34,660 nucleotides of DNA from DATLOJ01 sp035536315 (GCA_035536315.1 DATLOJ010000039.1:1-34660); one strand, 5' to 3'. Positions 1 to 7,500 are shown, numbered from the stretch's first letter. The notes: generated by a model from the sequence alone, not told the origin. Translations and numbers: made by a program.

Positions 1-141
1 CTTGTTCTCGACGGGCCCGGCGTTGGGGTGGCGGTCGGGGTGCAGGTCGTAGGCCCGGCGGTAGTAGGCCTCTTGAATTGCATCGGCTGAGGCGTTATGC
101 GCCACGCCGAGGACCTTGTAATAGTTGACCTGCTCGCTCAA
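1..141 (-). CDS. J-domain (DnaJ-like) protein, N-terminal part only
   Basis: Reading the minus strand from a TTG at 141 gives 47 residues beginning MSEQVNYYKVLGV and containing YRRAYDLHPDRHPN. This is the start of a J domain: the tyrosine pair and KVLGV of helix I, helix II (AIQEAYYRRAYDL), and the HPD tripeptide at residues 34-36 that stimulates Hsp70 (DnaK) ATPase activity. The gene runs off the window at base 1, so it cannot be told whether this is a full DnaJ, a CbpA-type protein or a J domain fused to something else. An in-frame TAG at 169-171 (minus strand) bounds the upstream side, and TTG 141 is the only usual start between it and the domain. An AAGGGCGG stretch just upstream is a weak ribosome site. 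The gene is divergent from the ATPase gene at 194. Confidence 0.8.
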   Translation of the reverse strand, partial: MSEQVNYYKVLGVAHNASADAIQEAYYRRAYDLHPDRHPNAGPVENK

Positions 142-193
142 TGGGCCGCCCTTGTCGTTAGCCGAATCCTAAGTGAAAGAGGCCTTTAACTAG

Positions 194-928
194 ATGGTTG
201 CCAAGGCCAGAATGTTCGTGGACAAGATCGTCGTCGAGCGCCCCAAAGAAGGGGCCGACGCTTATCCATTTTCGACTCCCGCTATCAAAGACCTGAAATC
301 ACTGTCGTTCAAGTCCCCTGTGACGTTTTTCGTCGGCGAGAACGCCAGCGGCAAGAGCACGCTTCTCGAGGCCATCGCGCTGGCTTCGGGGTTCAACCCG
401 GAAGGCGGGAGCCGCAACTTCACCTTCGCCTTGCGCCCGAGCGAGTCGCAGCTGCATGAGAGCCTGGTCATTCATCGCTCCGCGCGGCCAAAGACCGGAT
501 TCTTTCTTCGGGCCGAAAGCTTCTTCAACGTGGCGACGCAGGTTGACGACCTCGACCAGGAAATCAAGCAGGCCGTTTACGGAGGGAAGTCTCTTCACGA
601 GCAGTCGCACGGTGAGTCGTTCCTGGCTGTGGTCGCGAACAGGTTCGGGCCCAACGGGTTGTATCTGCTCGACGAGCCGGAGTCCGCGTTGTCCTTCAGG
701 GGGCAGCTGGCGCTGTTGGTTCGCATCAACGAGCTCTCGGCTCAGAACTGCCAGTTCATCGTCGCCACACATTCGCCGGTCCTAATGGCGTATCCGGGGG
801 CCGAGATCTTTTCCTTCACGGAGGAGGGCCTGACCAAGACCGATTACGAAGACACCGACCACTATCAGATGATGTCGTCGTTCTACGAGAGCAGAGAGCG
901 GTTCTTCAAGCACCTGTTCGAAGAATGA
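194..928 (+). CDS. AAA/ABC-type ATP-binding protein (COG3910-like)
   Basis: The protein has 244 residues and a single ABC-like ATPase domain. Walker A is GENASGKST (residues 48-56), a signature-like HGES lies at 139-142, Walker B with catalytic glutamate is LYLLDEPESALS (from residue 157), and the H-loop is ATHSP (191-195). This layout (short, no transmembrane helix, no coiled-coil arm) matches the stand-alone predicted ATPases of the COG3910/AAA_21 type rather than a transporter subunit. Their cellular role is not well established. The start is the ATG at 194; AGAGG about 12 bases upstream is the only Shine-Dalgarno-like sequence, and an ATG at 212 is an alternative. The stop lies 11 bases before the likely start of the DinB-fold gene, so the two are probably one transcript. 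The family is sure, the function unknown. Confidence 0.8.
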   Translation: MVAKARMFVDKIVVERPKEGADAYPFSTPAIKDLKSLSFKSPVTFFVGENASGKSTLLEAIALASGFNPEGGSRNFTFALRPSESQLHESLVIHRSARPKTGFFLRAESFFNVATQVDDLDQEIKQAVYGGKSLHEQSHGESFLAVVANRFGPNGLYLLDEPESALSFRGQLALLVRINELSAQNCQFIVATHSPVLMAYPGAEIFSFTEEGLTKTDYEDTDHYQMMSSFYESRERFFKHLFEE

Positions 929-939
929 AAGGAGACAAC

Positions 940-1434
940 ATGCTGGACGAGATCATGGATCAGAACTGCTGGGCCAACGAGACTCTTCTCGAGTTCTGCA
1001 AGAAGCTGACGCCCGAGCAGCTTGCAACCGACGCAACCGGCACCTTCGGCCGCCTGGGTGACACTCTGCGCCACACGGTCTTAGCGGATGCCGGTTACCT
1101 GTACCGGCTGGGCATCGCCGTGACCGATGCGAATCCGTACGAGAGCGAGCAATCGATCGAAGACCTGATTGAGATCGTCGAAAGATGCCGGGAGGGATGG
1201 AAGAAATTCTTCGCATCGGAAGTTGAGGCAGCTCCTTTGGAGAGAGAGTTTGGCGGCAGCCGGTGGGAGATTCAGCCTGCGGTGGTCGTCACTCAGGCTA
1301 TTCATCACGGGGCCCACCATCGTGCCGAGGCGTGCGTCAACCTGACCCTCATGGGCCTCCAGCCGCCGGGTCTTCAGGCATGGGAGTGGGCTGCGGACAC
1401 GGGCCGCATGAAGAACATGGGCCCGTCCTCGTAG
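940..1434 (+). CDS. DinB-fold (DUF664/YfiT-like) protein
   Basis: This 164-residue protein looks like a member of the DinB/YfiT four-helix bundle superfamily of putative metal-dependent enzymes, which is unrelated to DNA polymerase IV despite the name. Seen directly: an early WANETLLEF helix, LRHTVLADAGYL in the second helix, and a late AIHHGAHHRAEACVNL helix. The histidine in the second helix and the HxxxH of the late helix are where this superfamily binds metal. Family members include thiol-dependent transferases, but no substrate can be inferred here. An ATG at 925 overlaps the ATPase stop, but AAAGGAG sits 5-8 bases before the ATG at 940, so 940 is chosen. It probably forms a two-gene operon with the ATPase and is followed by a strong hairpin terminator. 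Confidence 0.75.
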   Translation: MLDEIMDQNCWANETLLEFCKKLTPEQLATDATGTFGRLGDTLRHTVLADAGYLYRLGIAVTDANPYESEQSIEDLIEIVERCREGWKKFFASEVEAAPLEREFGGSRWEIQPAVVVTQAIHHGAHHRAEACVNLTLMGLQPPGLQAWEWAADTGRMKNMGPSS

Positions 1435-1438
1435 TCCT

Positions 1439-1471
1439 TTTTTCCCCAAAGCGAATCGCTTTGGGGAAAAA
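1439..1471. terminator. Bidirectional hairpin terminator after the DinB-fold gene
   Basis: TTTTTCCCCAAAGCG and its perfect complement flank the three-base loop AAT, giving a 15-bp stem bracketed by T-rich and A-rich ends. The gene stop is at 1434, so it follows at once. It reads as a terminator in both directions. Confidence 0.75.
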
Positions 1472-1495
1472 CCGTGTCCACAGCCCCCTTTCTCA

Positions 1496-1514
1496 CCAAA
1501 GCCCCGAGCTTTGG
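1496..1514. repeat. Second, shorter hairpin sharing the CCAAAGC/GCTTTGG stem
   Basis: CCAAAGC (1496-1502), loop CCCGA, GCTTTGG (1508-1514), followed by GGAAAA. Both the stem and the trailing TTTGGGGAAAA resemble the terminator 25 bases upstream, so this may be a partial duplicate of it. It lies just upstream of the pspC -10 element. Confidence 0.5.
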
Positions 1515-1539
1515 GGAAAATCGGGGGCCGGAACCGGGC

Positions 1540-1545
1540 TAAAAT
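1540..1545 (+). promoter_or_regulatory. -10 element TAAAAT, probable leaderless start of pspC-like gene
   Basis: TAAAAT ends seven bases before the ATG at 1553, which puts the transcription start at or next to the A of the ATG. No Shine-Dalgarno sequence precedes this ATG, as expected for a leaderless mRNA, which is common in Actinomycetota. No convincing -35 is visible. Confidence 0.45.
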
Positions 1546-1552
1546 CGGATCG

Positions 1553-1783
1553 ATGTCTCAGCATCTGAGAGAGCAAGGCCTTGTCCGGCCCGTTGAGGGC
1601 CGGATCATCGCCGGGGTTTGCGCCGGGCTCGGCCGGCGGTTCGACTTGACGCCCTGGACCGCGCGTCTGCTGTTCATTCTCATTCTCATGATCATCCCGG
1701 GAAGTCAGCTGCTGGTGTATCCGGTCCTTTGGATCCTGATGCCTTCTGAGGAAGAGTCCGCCTCGGGCCTGCCCGTACAGTGA
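1553..1783 (+). CDS. PspC-domain membrane protein
   Basis: The 76-residue protein begins MSQHLREQGLVRPVEGR and continues IIAGVCAGLGRRFDLTPW, the N-terminal signature of the PspC domain, followed by one hydrophobic segment (about residues 37-63, ending VLWILMP). PspC-domain proteins are small inner-membrane proteins; in enterobacteria PspC is part of the phage-shock envelope stress response, but the stand-alone actinobacterial copies have no settled role. The start at 1553 is preferred over an in-frame upstream ATG at 1511 because the domain begins right after it and a -10 element is placed for a leaderless transcript. The C-terminal tail is acidic (PSEEESASG). No other psp gene is nearby. Confidence 0.8.
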   Translation: MSQHLREQGLVRPVEGRIIAGVCAGLGRRFDLTPWTARLLFILILMIIPGSQLLVYPVLWILMPSEEESASGLPVQ

Positions 1784-1785
1784 TC

Positions 1786-1804
1786 ACCCGCTGACGAAGC
1801 GGGT
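1786..1804 (+). other. Small hairpin after pspC-like gene
   Basis: ACCCGCT, loop GACGA, AGCGGGT: a perfect 7-bp stem three bases after the stop codon. No T-run follows, so it is at best a weak terminator or an mRNA 3' end element. Confidence 0.4.
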
Positions 1805-1859
1805 CGGGGAGCTCAGCACCTGGAAAAGGACTTGCCTTGCTGCTGCAATAAGTCTGGTT

Positions 1860-2252
1860 TTGGCTTTGCTTGCCAGCGCGTTCTTGGGGTTCAACCCGTG
1901 TCTCATCGCTCAAGGCTACGAGTCCCGTCAGGCACCCCTTCCGGGCTCGCCGCCCTCATTGCCGGAAGGACAAACTTATTGCGATTCCTTTATCGAAAGC
2001 TCAGGCCCCGGCTTGGCGATCTTTCTCGCGATTCCCGTTGGCTTGGGACTCGGGGGGCTTATGGCCGCAGTCTGGGGTTGGCGAATACCACTCGCCCTAA
2101 TTGCCATACTTCTCCATTGGTTTTGGTTTTGGCTCGCGAAAGGGTTTTCGATTGGCCTCTTCTACTTGCCCGCGGCTGCGGCGATGACTGTGGCTGCCGT
2201 CCTGGCATTTGATCTCCCCTGGGCCAAGCTTTCGCGATCCAAAGTGCCATAG
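1860..2252 (+). CDS. Membrane protein of unknown family, paralogue A of a tandem pair
   Basis: I do not recognise this family. The protein has about four hydrophobic segments: an N-terminal one, then an outer loop with two cysteines (NPC and TYCDS), then segments around AIFLAIPVGLGLGGLMAA, PLALIAILLHWFWFW and FSIGLFYLPAAAAM. It is clearly paralogous to the next membrane gene (2416-2916): both share ISLVL, xPC, (T)xCxS, GLMAA.W and GFSIGLFY.PAA.AM.VAAVL in the same order. The start is unresolved. TTG 1860 is the first usual start codon, but homology with the paralogue continues upstream in frame (ISLVLA starts at ATA 1848, preceded by WKRTCLAAA), and an AAAAGGA stands at 1824-1830. The only longer candidate is a CTG at 1791. 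The two cysteines could form a disulfide outside the cytoplasm. Confidence 0.6.
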   Translation: MALLASAFLGFNPCLIAQGYESRQAPLPGSPPSLPEGQTYCDSFIESSGPGLAIFLAIPVGLGLGGLMAAVWGWRIPLALIAILLHWFWFWLAKGFSIGLFYLPAAAAMTVAAVLAFDLPWAKLSRSKVP

Positions 2253-2332
2253 AAATGTTCAACTCTTCCGAACGGCCCAGGCATGGGGCCAGAGGAGGGG
2301 AACTGTCCTTTCCTTCCCGATTGACGTGAGTC

Positions 2333-2419
2333 CAGGCTGAAGGGATTTCACATGCAATGAATGCACACTATTCCGACTGGAGTATTGACGCGGTTGTTGT
2401 CGAACGGCCTCTATCTTGA
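2333..2419 (+). pseudogene. Degenerate copy of the start region of the small gene at 3035
   Basis: The ribosome-site and start context (CAGxxTGAAGGG...TTTCACATG) matches that of the gene at 3035. From the ATG at 2352 the copy is one base shorter than the intact gene before the conserved part, and reads ATG CAA TGA, so it is frameshifted. In the frame of the next ATG (2357) it encodes a 20-residue peptide ending SIDAVVVERPLS, to be compared with SIDTVSMEKPLT in the intact protein. Its TGA (2417-2419) overlaps the TTG start (2416) of the second membrane gene, so if it is translated it would couple to that gene. It may therefore be a relic or a working leader peptide. Confidence 0.55.
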
Positions 2420-2916
2420 AATCTCGTAGAAACCGGCCGGCCCTCGTCGCTGCAGGGATCAGTCTCGTTCTATCGCTTATCGCGAGCTTCTATTTGGCCT
2501 TGTCGCCCTGCTTCGTTCGCGGTACCCGGGGAAGTGGAACGGTCGGGGGTCCAGGCGTCCCCTCTTCGACAAGGATTGAGACGACTATTTGTGAGTCGCT
2601 CCTGCAGTCCCAGGGATTGGGAGTGCTGATCCCTCTCGGGATACCCATTTTCTTTGGACTCGTAGGCCTGATGGCCGCGGCCTGGAAGCTGAGGGTGACC
2701 CTTGGGTTGGTCGCGCTTCTATTTCAGTTGTTCTGGCTGATCACCGGCTTCTCGATTGGGTTGTTCTACATTCCCGCGGCGATGGCCATGATTGTTGCTG
2801 CGGTTCTGAACGCGATTCCGGACTCAGGGAGAACAGCTTCGGCCTCCGAAGCTAGCCTGACGGGAGCCGAAGATTTAGACGACTTCGTGAAGCGGCCAGA
2901 ACCCCCAGTCGAATAA
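2416..2916 (+). CDS. Membrane protein of unknown family, paralogue B of a tandem pair
   Basis: The protein has 166 residues and is paralogous to the preceding membrane gene. It has about four hydrophobic segments: residues 10-35, then a glycine/serine-rich outer loop with cysteines in SPCF and TICES, then LIPLGIPIFFGLVGLMAA, LGLVALLFQLFWLI and SIGLFYIPAAMAMIVAAVL. Unlike paralogue A it has a polar C-terminal tail ending EDLDDFVKRPEPP. The six residues DDFVKR, and 17 bases encoding them, recur exactly in the small protein gene downstream. The start is TTG 2416; no ribosome site precedes it, but it overlaps the stop of a 20-codon open frame (TTGA), which may provide coupling. Function unknown. 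Confidence 0.65.
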   Translation: MKSRRNRPALVAAGISLVLSLIASFYLALSPCFVRGTRGSGTVGGPGVPSSTRIETTICESLLQSQGLGVLIPLGIPIFFGLVGLMAAAWKLRVTLGLVALLFQLFWLITGFSIGLFYIPAAMAMIVAAVLNAIPDSGRTASASEASLTGAEDLDDFVKRPEPPVE

Positions 2917-2978
2917 CACGGCAGCCAAAAATGTTCTGACTTTTTTCCGTAGAGCCCGGGCTAGTCGTGATTAGGGGC

Positions 2979-3005
2979 TTGAGTGTCATACCCCCTCCCT
3001 ATGAT
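2979..3005 (+). promoter_or_regulatory. Possible promoter of the small gene at 3035
   Basis: TTGAGT (2979-2984) and TATGAT (3000-3005) are separated by 15 bases, shorter than ideal. The predicted transcript would start near 3012, leaving a leader of about 23 bases with the ribosome site AAGGGGGG. Confidence 0.4.
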
Positions 3006-3034
3006 TTGAGGTGCAGTTTGAAGGGGGGTTTCAC

Positions 3035-3379
3035 ATGAAAGACCAGAACACACTCTCGGAATCGAGCATCGACACGGTGTCGATGGAAAAGCCTCTGACC
3101 TTCGACGACTTCGTGAAGCGAGCCGACAAGTGCTATCGCTCGATGCTCGAGTTGGAGCGCACCCGACTGCGGCTGGCCGCGGAGTTGGAAAGGTTCGGAT
3201 CAATTGGCCTGGACAAGAGAAGGCTACAGCGACTACTGCAACCCGGTCCCTTTGCGGAGGACCTGGCGTTGGCGATCCGCCGACAAGACCTTGAAAAGAG
3301 GGCCAGTCATGGCGGCTCTAGAGTTGAGCCTCCGATCTTCGTGAACAAAAGATCTGAAGTGCCAAAGCCCAAGCGCTGA
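3035..3379 (+). CDS. Small hypothetical soluble protein with DDFVKR motif
   Basis: Not recognised. The 114-residue protein has no membrane segment or signal peptide. It starts MKDQNTLSESSIDTVS, then FDDFVKRADKCY, then a charged helical stretch (SMLELERTRLRLAAELERF) likely to form an amphipathic helix or short coiled coil, then a basic and proline-rich C-terminus ending VPKPKR. The start is the ATG at 3035 because AAGGGGGG lies seven bases upstream; a GTG at 3011 opens the same frame but would place the ribosome site inside the gene. The first 20 or so codons have a degenerate duplicate before the second membrane gene, and its DDFVKR is shared with the C-terminus of that membrane protein, so the two genes have a common history. 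Confidence 0.6.
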   Translation: MKDQNTLSESSIDTVSMEKPLTFDDFVKRADKCYRSMLELERTRLRLAAELERFGSIGLDKRRLQRLLQPGPFAEDLALAIRRQDLEKRASHGGSRVEPPIFVNKRSEVPKPKR

Positions 3380-3398
3380 GCAGGGTGGGGGCGGAAAA

Positions 3399-4046
3399 CT
3401 AAACACATTTTTTCAAGTCGGCCGGAAGCCGAATATCAAATCCACCAGGGCTCAAGGGAGCTTTGATTAACGCCGTGCGGGTGATTCCGAGTGCCCGGTA
3501 CTTGATCCTTTCGGAATGCTTGGAGACGAAGTTGTCCCCCTCCCGGGCGAATCGTGATTCGGTGCGATGTTTCTGAACTCTTGAGCGGTTCAACCGGTCG
3601 CAGTGACCTATCTCCGCCTCGATGTATATGTATTCCTTGCTGCCCGGTTCCAGGACGAGAGTCGTGAAAGGTAACGCGCCCTCTTGACTCCCGGACCTGT
3701 CGATTGGGGCCACTAGCGTCCGCTTTCGAATTAGAAGTTCACTGGGGTCATGCGGAAATCCCAGGATTGTCACTGTCAAGGAACTGGTGTTTTCAATCTC
3801 GAAGCCGTAAGTGATCTTTCCGCCTAGTTTGAATGCATAGGCGGGATTGTGGCCTGGGGGAGAGTCCAAGATTTCTAGGTCCTGCCCCAGGACACTGGAT
3901 GAACTGGACTGCGGGGTGAAGAAGAACATTTGAGAGAAAGATGGTTGGTTTCGAAAGAAGGCAATCCTGACCCCCGCTATCAGTAGGAGAACGACGAGAG
4001 GCCAAATCAAAATCCGTCGGCGATCTGGCTTGGGGTTCTCGACCAC
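3399..4046 (-). CDS. Membrane-anchored hypothetical extracytoplasmic protein
   Basis: Not recognised. The 215-residue protein has a basic start (NPKPDRRR), one hydrophobic helix (about residues 12-31) and no signal peptidase or lipobox motif, so it is probably anchored by its N-terminus with the rest outside. The outer part looks beta-rich, with KITYGFEIENTSSLTVTILG and LVLEPGSKEYIYIEAEIGHC typical of an immunoglobulin-like sandwich that keeps a fixed distance from the membrane; this is only a structural guess. Two cysteines (GHC near residue 150, and the penultimate residue 214) could pair. The start is GTG 4046 with no clear ribosome site. It is divergent from the SOS operon and the LexA boxes lie 40-80 bases upstream of it, so damage regulation of this gene is possible but unproven. 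Confidence 0.6.
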   Translation of the reverse strand: MVENPKPDRRRILIWPLVVLLLIAGVRIAFFRNQPSFSQMFFFTPQSSSSSVLGQDLEILDSPPGHNPAYAFKLGGKITYGFEIENTSSLTVTILGFPHDPSELLIRKRTLVAPIDRSGSQEGALPFTTLVLEPGSKEYIYIEAEIGHCDRLNRSRVQKHRTESRFAREGDNFVSKHSERIKYRALGITRTALIKAPLSPGGFDIRLPADLKKCV

Positions 4047-4071
4047 GATGGTCGAAGAGTACCGGGCAGGC

Positions 4072-4100
4072 TTGACAAGGCCTATCGAACAGGTGTACGG
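4072..4100 (+). promoter_or_regulatory. Candidate promoter of the SOS mutagenesis operon
   Basis: TTGACA (4072-4077) is a perfect -35 hexamer. A weak -10 (TGTACG, 4094-4099) follows at 16 bases. The first LexA box occupies the space between them and covers the -10, the arrangement expected for repression. Confidence 0.5.
4086..4099. promoter_or_regulatory. Second LexA (SOS) box, one mismatch
   Basis: CGAAC-AGGT-GTACG differs at one base from the CGAAC-N4-GTTCG palindrome bound by LexA in Gram-positive bacteria. Its centre is exactly 28 bases upstream of the perfect box, and it covers the candidate -10. Confidence 0.5.
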
Positions 4101-4113
4101 TCTTGAATCCCTC

Positions 4114-4127
4114 CGAACATACGTTCG
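4114..4127. promoter_or_regulatory. LexA (SOS) box, perfect palindrome
   Basis: CGAAC-ATAC-GTTCG matches the CGAAC-N4-GTTCG consensus of Gram-positive and actinobacterial LexA operators in every fixed position. It lies just after the predicted transcription start and 21 bases before the start of the DUF6504 gene, first gene of a dnaE2-dinB operon, which is a classical LexA target. Confidence 0.8.
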
Positions 4128-4147
4128 AAGTAACTGGAGTGGAGAGT

Positions 4148-4435
4148 ATGACCAAGCGGTACAACGAGTCGATCGAGGTGGAGGTCGTTAGTGCCCCCGG
4201 GCCGGGAGCCGGCGTTTTGATGCCGCAGGCTTTCAGCTGGAGGGGAAACAGGTACCAGGTTGAGCGGCTGCTGAAGTACTGGCGGGAAGCCGGAGAGGCC
4301 TGGGATCCGGAGAAGGTCAAAGACCACGAGTGCTTCAGGGTCGAGGCCAAGGGCGGAACCTACGACCTGCGTCACGACCGGCTCGCCGGCCGCAAGAACA
4401 AGCCTCAATGGAAGTTGTTGCGAGTGTGGGATTGA
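4148..4435 (+). CDS. DUF6504 family protein, SOS operon
   Basis: The 95-residue protein has the DUF6504 pattern: an N-terminal beta strand (YNESIEVEV), then PQAFSWRGNRYQVERLLKYWREAGEAW, then CFRVEAKGGTYDLRHDR and a terminal WKLLRVWD. Proteins of this family are regularly encoded next to dnaE2 or dinB in Actinomycetota; their biochemical role is unknown, and a small OB-like or SH3-like accessory to the translesion machinery is only a guess. The ATG at 4148 is chosen because GGAGTGGAGAG lies directly upstream; an in-frame TTG at 4103 would put the LexA box inside the coding region. The gene is the first of an operon with dnaE2 and dinB, separated from dnaE2 by 84 bases that contain a long hairpin. 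Confidence 0.75.
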   Translation: MTKRYNESIEVEVVSAPGPGAGVLMPQAFSWRGNRYQVERLLKYWREAGEAWDPEKVKDHECFRVEAKGGTYDLRHDRLAGRKNKPQWKLLRVWD

Positions 4436-4480
4436 GCGCCCGAAGCTAGCAAACCGTGCGCTCCCGAGCTTCGGGCGCTC
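4434..4480 (+). other. Long hairpin between the DUF6504 gene and dnaE2
   Basis: GAGCGCCCGAAGCT (4434-4447, starting inside the stop codon) pairs perfectly with AGCTTCGGGCGCTC (4467-4480) around a 19-base loop. No T-run follows (TCCTCACAAAAAG), so it is not a standard intrinsic terminator. It could be an attenuator, an RNA-processing site or a brake that lowers dnaE2 relative to the first gene. Confidence 0.6.
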
Positions 4481-4519
4481 TCCTCACAAAAAGATTCACT
4501 CCACGAAGGTCTCCCTCGC

Positions 4520-7500
4520 ATGCCCCCTTTCACGCACCTACATGTCCATTCGAACTACTCACTAAAAGAGGGGGCCGCGTATGTGAGCGACCTGGCTGCG
4601 ACTGCAGCCGGGATGGGGATGGAGTCGCTCGCTCTCACCGATCACGACGGGATGTACGGAGCGGTTCGATTCACCCTGGCCTGCCGCGGCGCCGGTATTC
4701 GTCCGATCCTGGGGGCCGAGCTCGAGTGGGGAGAGGGGTTCCACGCAGTCCTTCTCGCAGAGAACGCGGCCGGGTGGTCGAACCTGTGCCACCTGGTCAC
4801 CGACATGCACCTTTCCCAAAGGGCCCAGACGCTGGCCCCCGGCCGCCGCCCGAGAACGTCGTTCGAGCAAATCGCCGAGCGTTCAGAAGGTCTGTTCGCT
4901 CTCTCGGGCTGCGAGAAGGGTGAGGTCGCCTGGTTCGCATCCCTTGGAAGAACCGACGAGGCGGACGAAGCAGCCCGCAGGTGGCTCGACGTTTTCGGGA
5001 CCGGGCATTTTGCGATCGAGCTTTCGAACCACTTGCTGGACAGCGACGTTCTGCGAAACCAAAAGCTCATGGACCTTGCGTCGGATCTCGGAGTAAAGAC
5101 GGTTGCCACGAACAACACCCATTACGTCACACCCGAAGATGCAGTGCTGCACGAATGTCTCGACTGCATGCGAAGGATCGTCGCACTCACTTCACGTACC
5201 TCGCCGCGAAAAAACTCGGAGTACTGGCTGAAGCCGGTGTCCGCGATGGCGGAGCTGCTGCCGGAAGAGTCGATCGACAACACCGCCTGGGTGGCGGATC
5301 TTTGCCGGTACGAGCTGCCGATGGGGGAGTTTCATTTCCCGCGCCTTCAGACCCAAAACGGAGAGTCCTCGACTTCGGTCCTGGCCCGCCGATGCTGGAG
5401 CGGTCTGCAGAAACGGTTCGAACGAATCACTCCGGAGCTGGAGGAACGGCTTCAGATGGAGCTGCGCGAGATCAGAAGGGGCGGCTTTTGCGGCTACTTC
5501 GTCCTGGTCGCCGACATCGTGCATCACGCCAAGCACGTCATGGGAATCAGGTGCGCGTGCAGGGGCAGCGCGGCGGGATCACTGGTCGCTTACGCGCTCG
5601 AAATCTCCGATGTCGACCCGGTCAAGTACGGCCTTTCCTTCGAGCGGTTCATGAACGAGTACCGCGTCGAGATCCCGGACATCGATGTCGACTTCGAGTC
5701 GGCCCGAAGACAGGACGTCAATCAGTACATCCTCGATACATACGGAGAACGCACCGCGATGGTGGCGATGATGGACACCTTCAGGGCCAGGGGCGCCCTG
5801 CGCGAGGTTGGGAAGGCTCTTGGGATCCACGAGTCCGAGGTCGACCAGATCGCCAAGGCGTTTCCTCACATCTCGGCCCGCAACATCCCGGAGGCCATCG
5901 AGTCACTGCCCGAGGTGGCTCCCCTTGGCCTGAAAGCGTCGAAGCTCGAAGCCTTGTTCGACATCGCTTCGCGGATCGATGCTTTTCCGCGACACCTCGC
6001 GATGCACCCTTCGGGGGTGATCCTTTCGGACGAGAGGCTGGCCGATCTGATGCCGATGCAGCGATCTTTCGACGGCTTCCTCATGTCCCAGTACGACAAG
6101 GATGACGTCGAGGCCCTCGGCCTGGCGAAGCTGGACGTTCTCGGCGTGCGGATGTTCTCGACCATCGCCCACACCCTTAGCGAGATCGAAAGGTCTTCAA
6201 GGTTGAAGGTCGACATCGACCGGATCGCGAGGGATGACCTGAAGACCTTCGAGCTGATCCGCGAGTCCAGGACCCTCGGATGCTTTCAGATCGAGTCGCC
6301 CGGCCAGCGCGAGCTTCTGGGCAAGTTCCAGCCCGATGCGTTCGAGGACCTGATCGTCGACATCTCTTTGTTCCGGCCCGGCCCGATGAAGGCGGACATG
6401 ATCAGGCCTTTCTTGAACAGGCGGGCCGAGCTGGAAGCAGTGGACTACGGCCACCCTTCCTTGAAACCCATCCTCAAAGAGACCAAGGGAGTGATCGTCT
6501 ACCACGAGCAGGTAATGCGAGTGATCGCCGAGCTGACCGGATGCTCGATGGGTGAGGCAGACAGGATTCGAAGATCGCTGGAGGGTGCGTTCGAATATGC
6601 GTCGCAGGAGATCACGGTTGAGAAAGCCGACCCGCTTCGAACCGACGTCATCAAAAGAGCTGTAGAGCGCGGATGGGACGGCAAGCTCGCAGAGAAGATC
6701 TGGGACGAGGTCCTCTCGTTCGCTTCATTCGGTTTCTGCAAAGCCCACGCCGCCGCGTTTGCAGTGCCGACCTATCAATCGGCATGGCTCAAAGCTCACT
6801 ACCCGGCGGCGTTTTATTCGGGAGTTCTGACTCACGATCCCGGCATGTATCCAAGAAGGGCGATCCTTGCCGATGCGCGGGCCCACGAGATTCAAATACT
6901 TGGAGTCGACGTAAACCTTTCTCACAGCGATTACCGGACCGAGGAGTCAGGCGGCCAGCTTGCGATCAGGCTCGGCCTCCAGGACGTCAAAGGGATCAAC
7001 GAGGCTGAGATCTCTTCGATCATCGCGGGTCGGCCCTGGAGGAGCTTCAACGATTTTTGTCTTCGGGCAGAAGTCGCGCGCCCGGTTGTCGAAGGCCTTG
7101 TTCACTGCGGCGCATTCGATGCGATCAAAGGAGGCCGGTCGCGTAGGGAGCTTTACTGGACCGTCGAGCAGGAGTGGAGTAGCCGCGAGCAGGCCCGCTC
7201 CGACCAGCCGTCGCTCGATCTTGCGGTAGCCGAGCAGATCACACTGCCGGGAATCGCCGACTACTCCGACAGGGAGAAGGTGAAGGCCGAGCTCGAAGTG
7301 ATCGGCATGGATGCATCCCGGCACCTGATGTCTTTTTACTTAGAGGAACTGGAGGCGCTCGGGTGGACGCGGGCCTCTGATCTCGTCCGTAAGAAAGGCC
7401 GGTCGCAGGTTCTGGTGGCCGGAGTGAAAGTGGCCACTCAAACCCCGCCGGTGAAATCCGGCAAGCGGGTCATCTTCCTGACTCTTGAAGATGGAACGGG

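Noticed and set aside
925..939. ATG 925 as start of the DinB-fold gene, overlapping the ATPase stop
   Set aside because: AAAGGAG between 925 and 940 fits the ATG at 940 as ribosome site.
4981..6105. A 374-codon plus-strand open frame inside dnaE2
   Set aside because: It is in another frame of a clearly coding polymerase gene, has an arginine-rich, low-complexity composition and matches no family; a by-product of GC-rich third positions.
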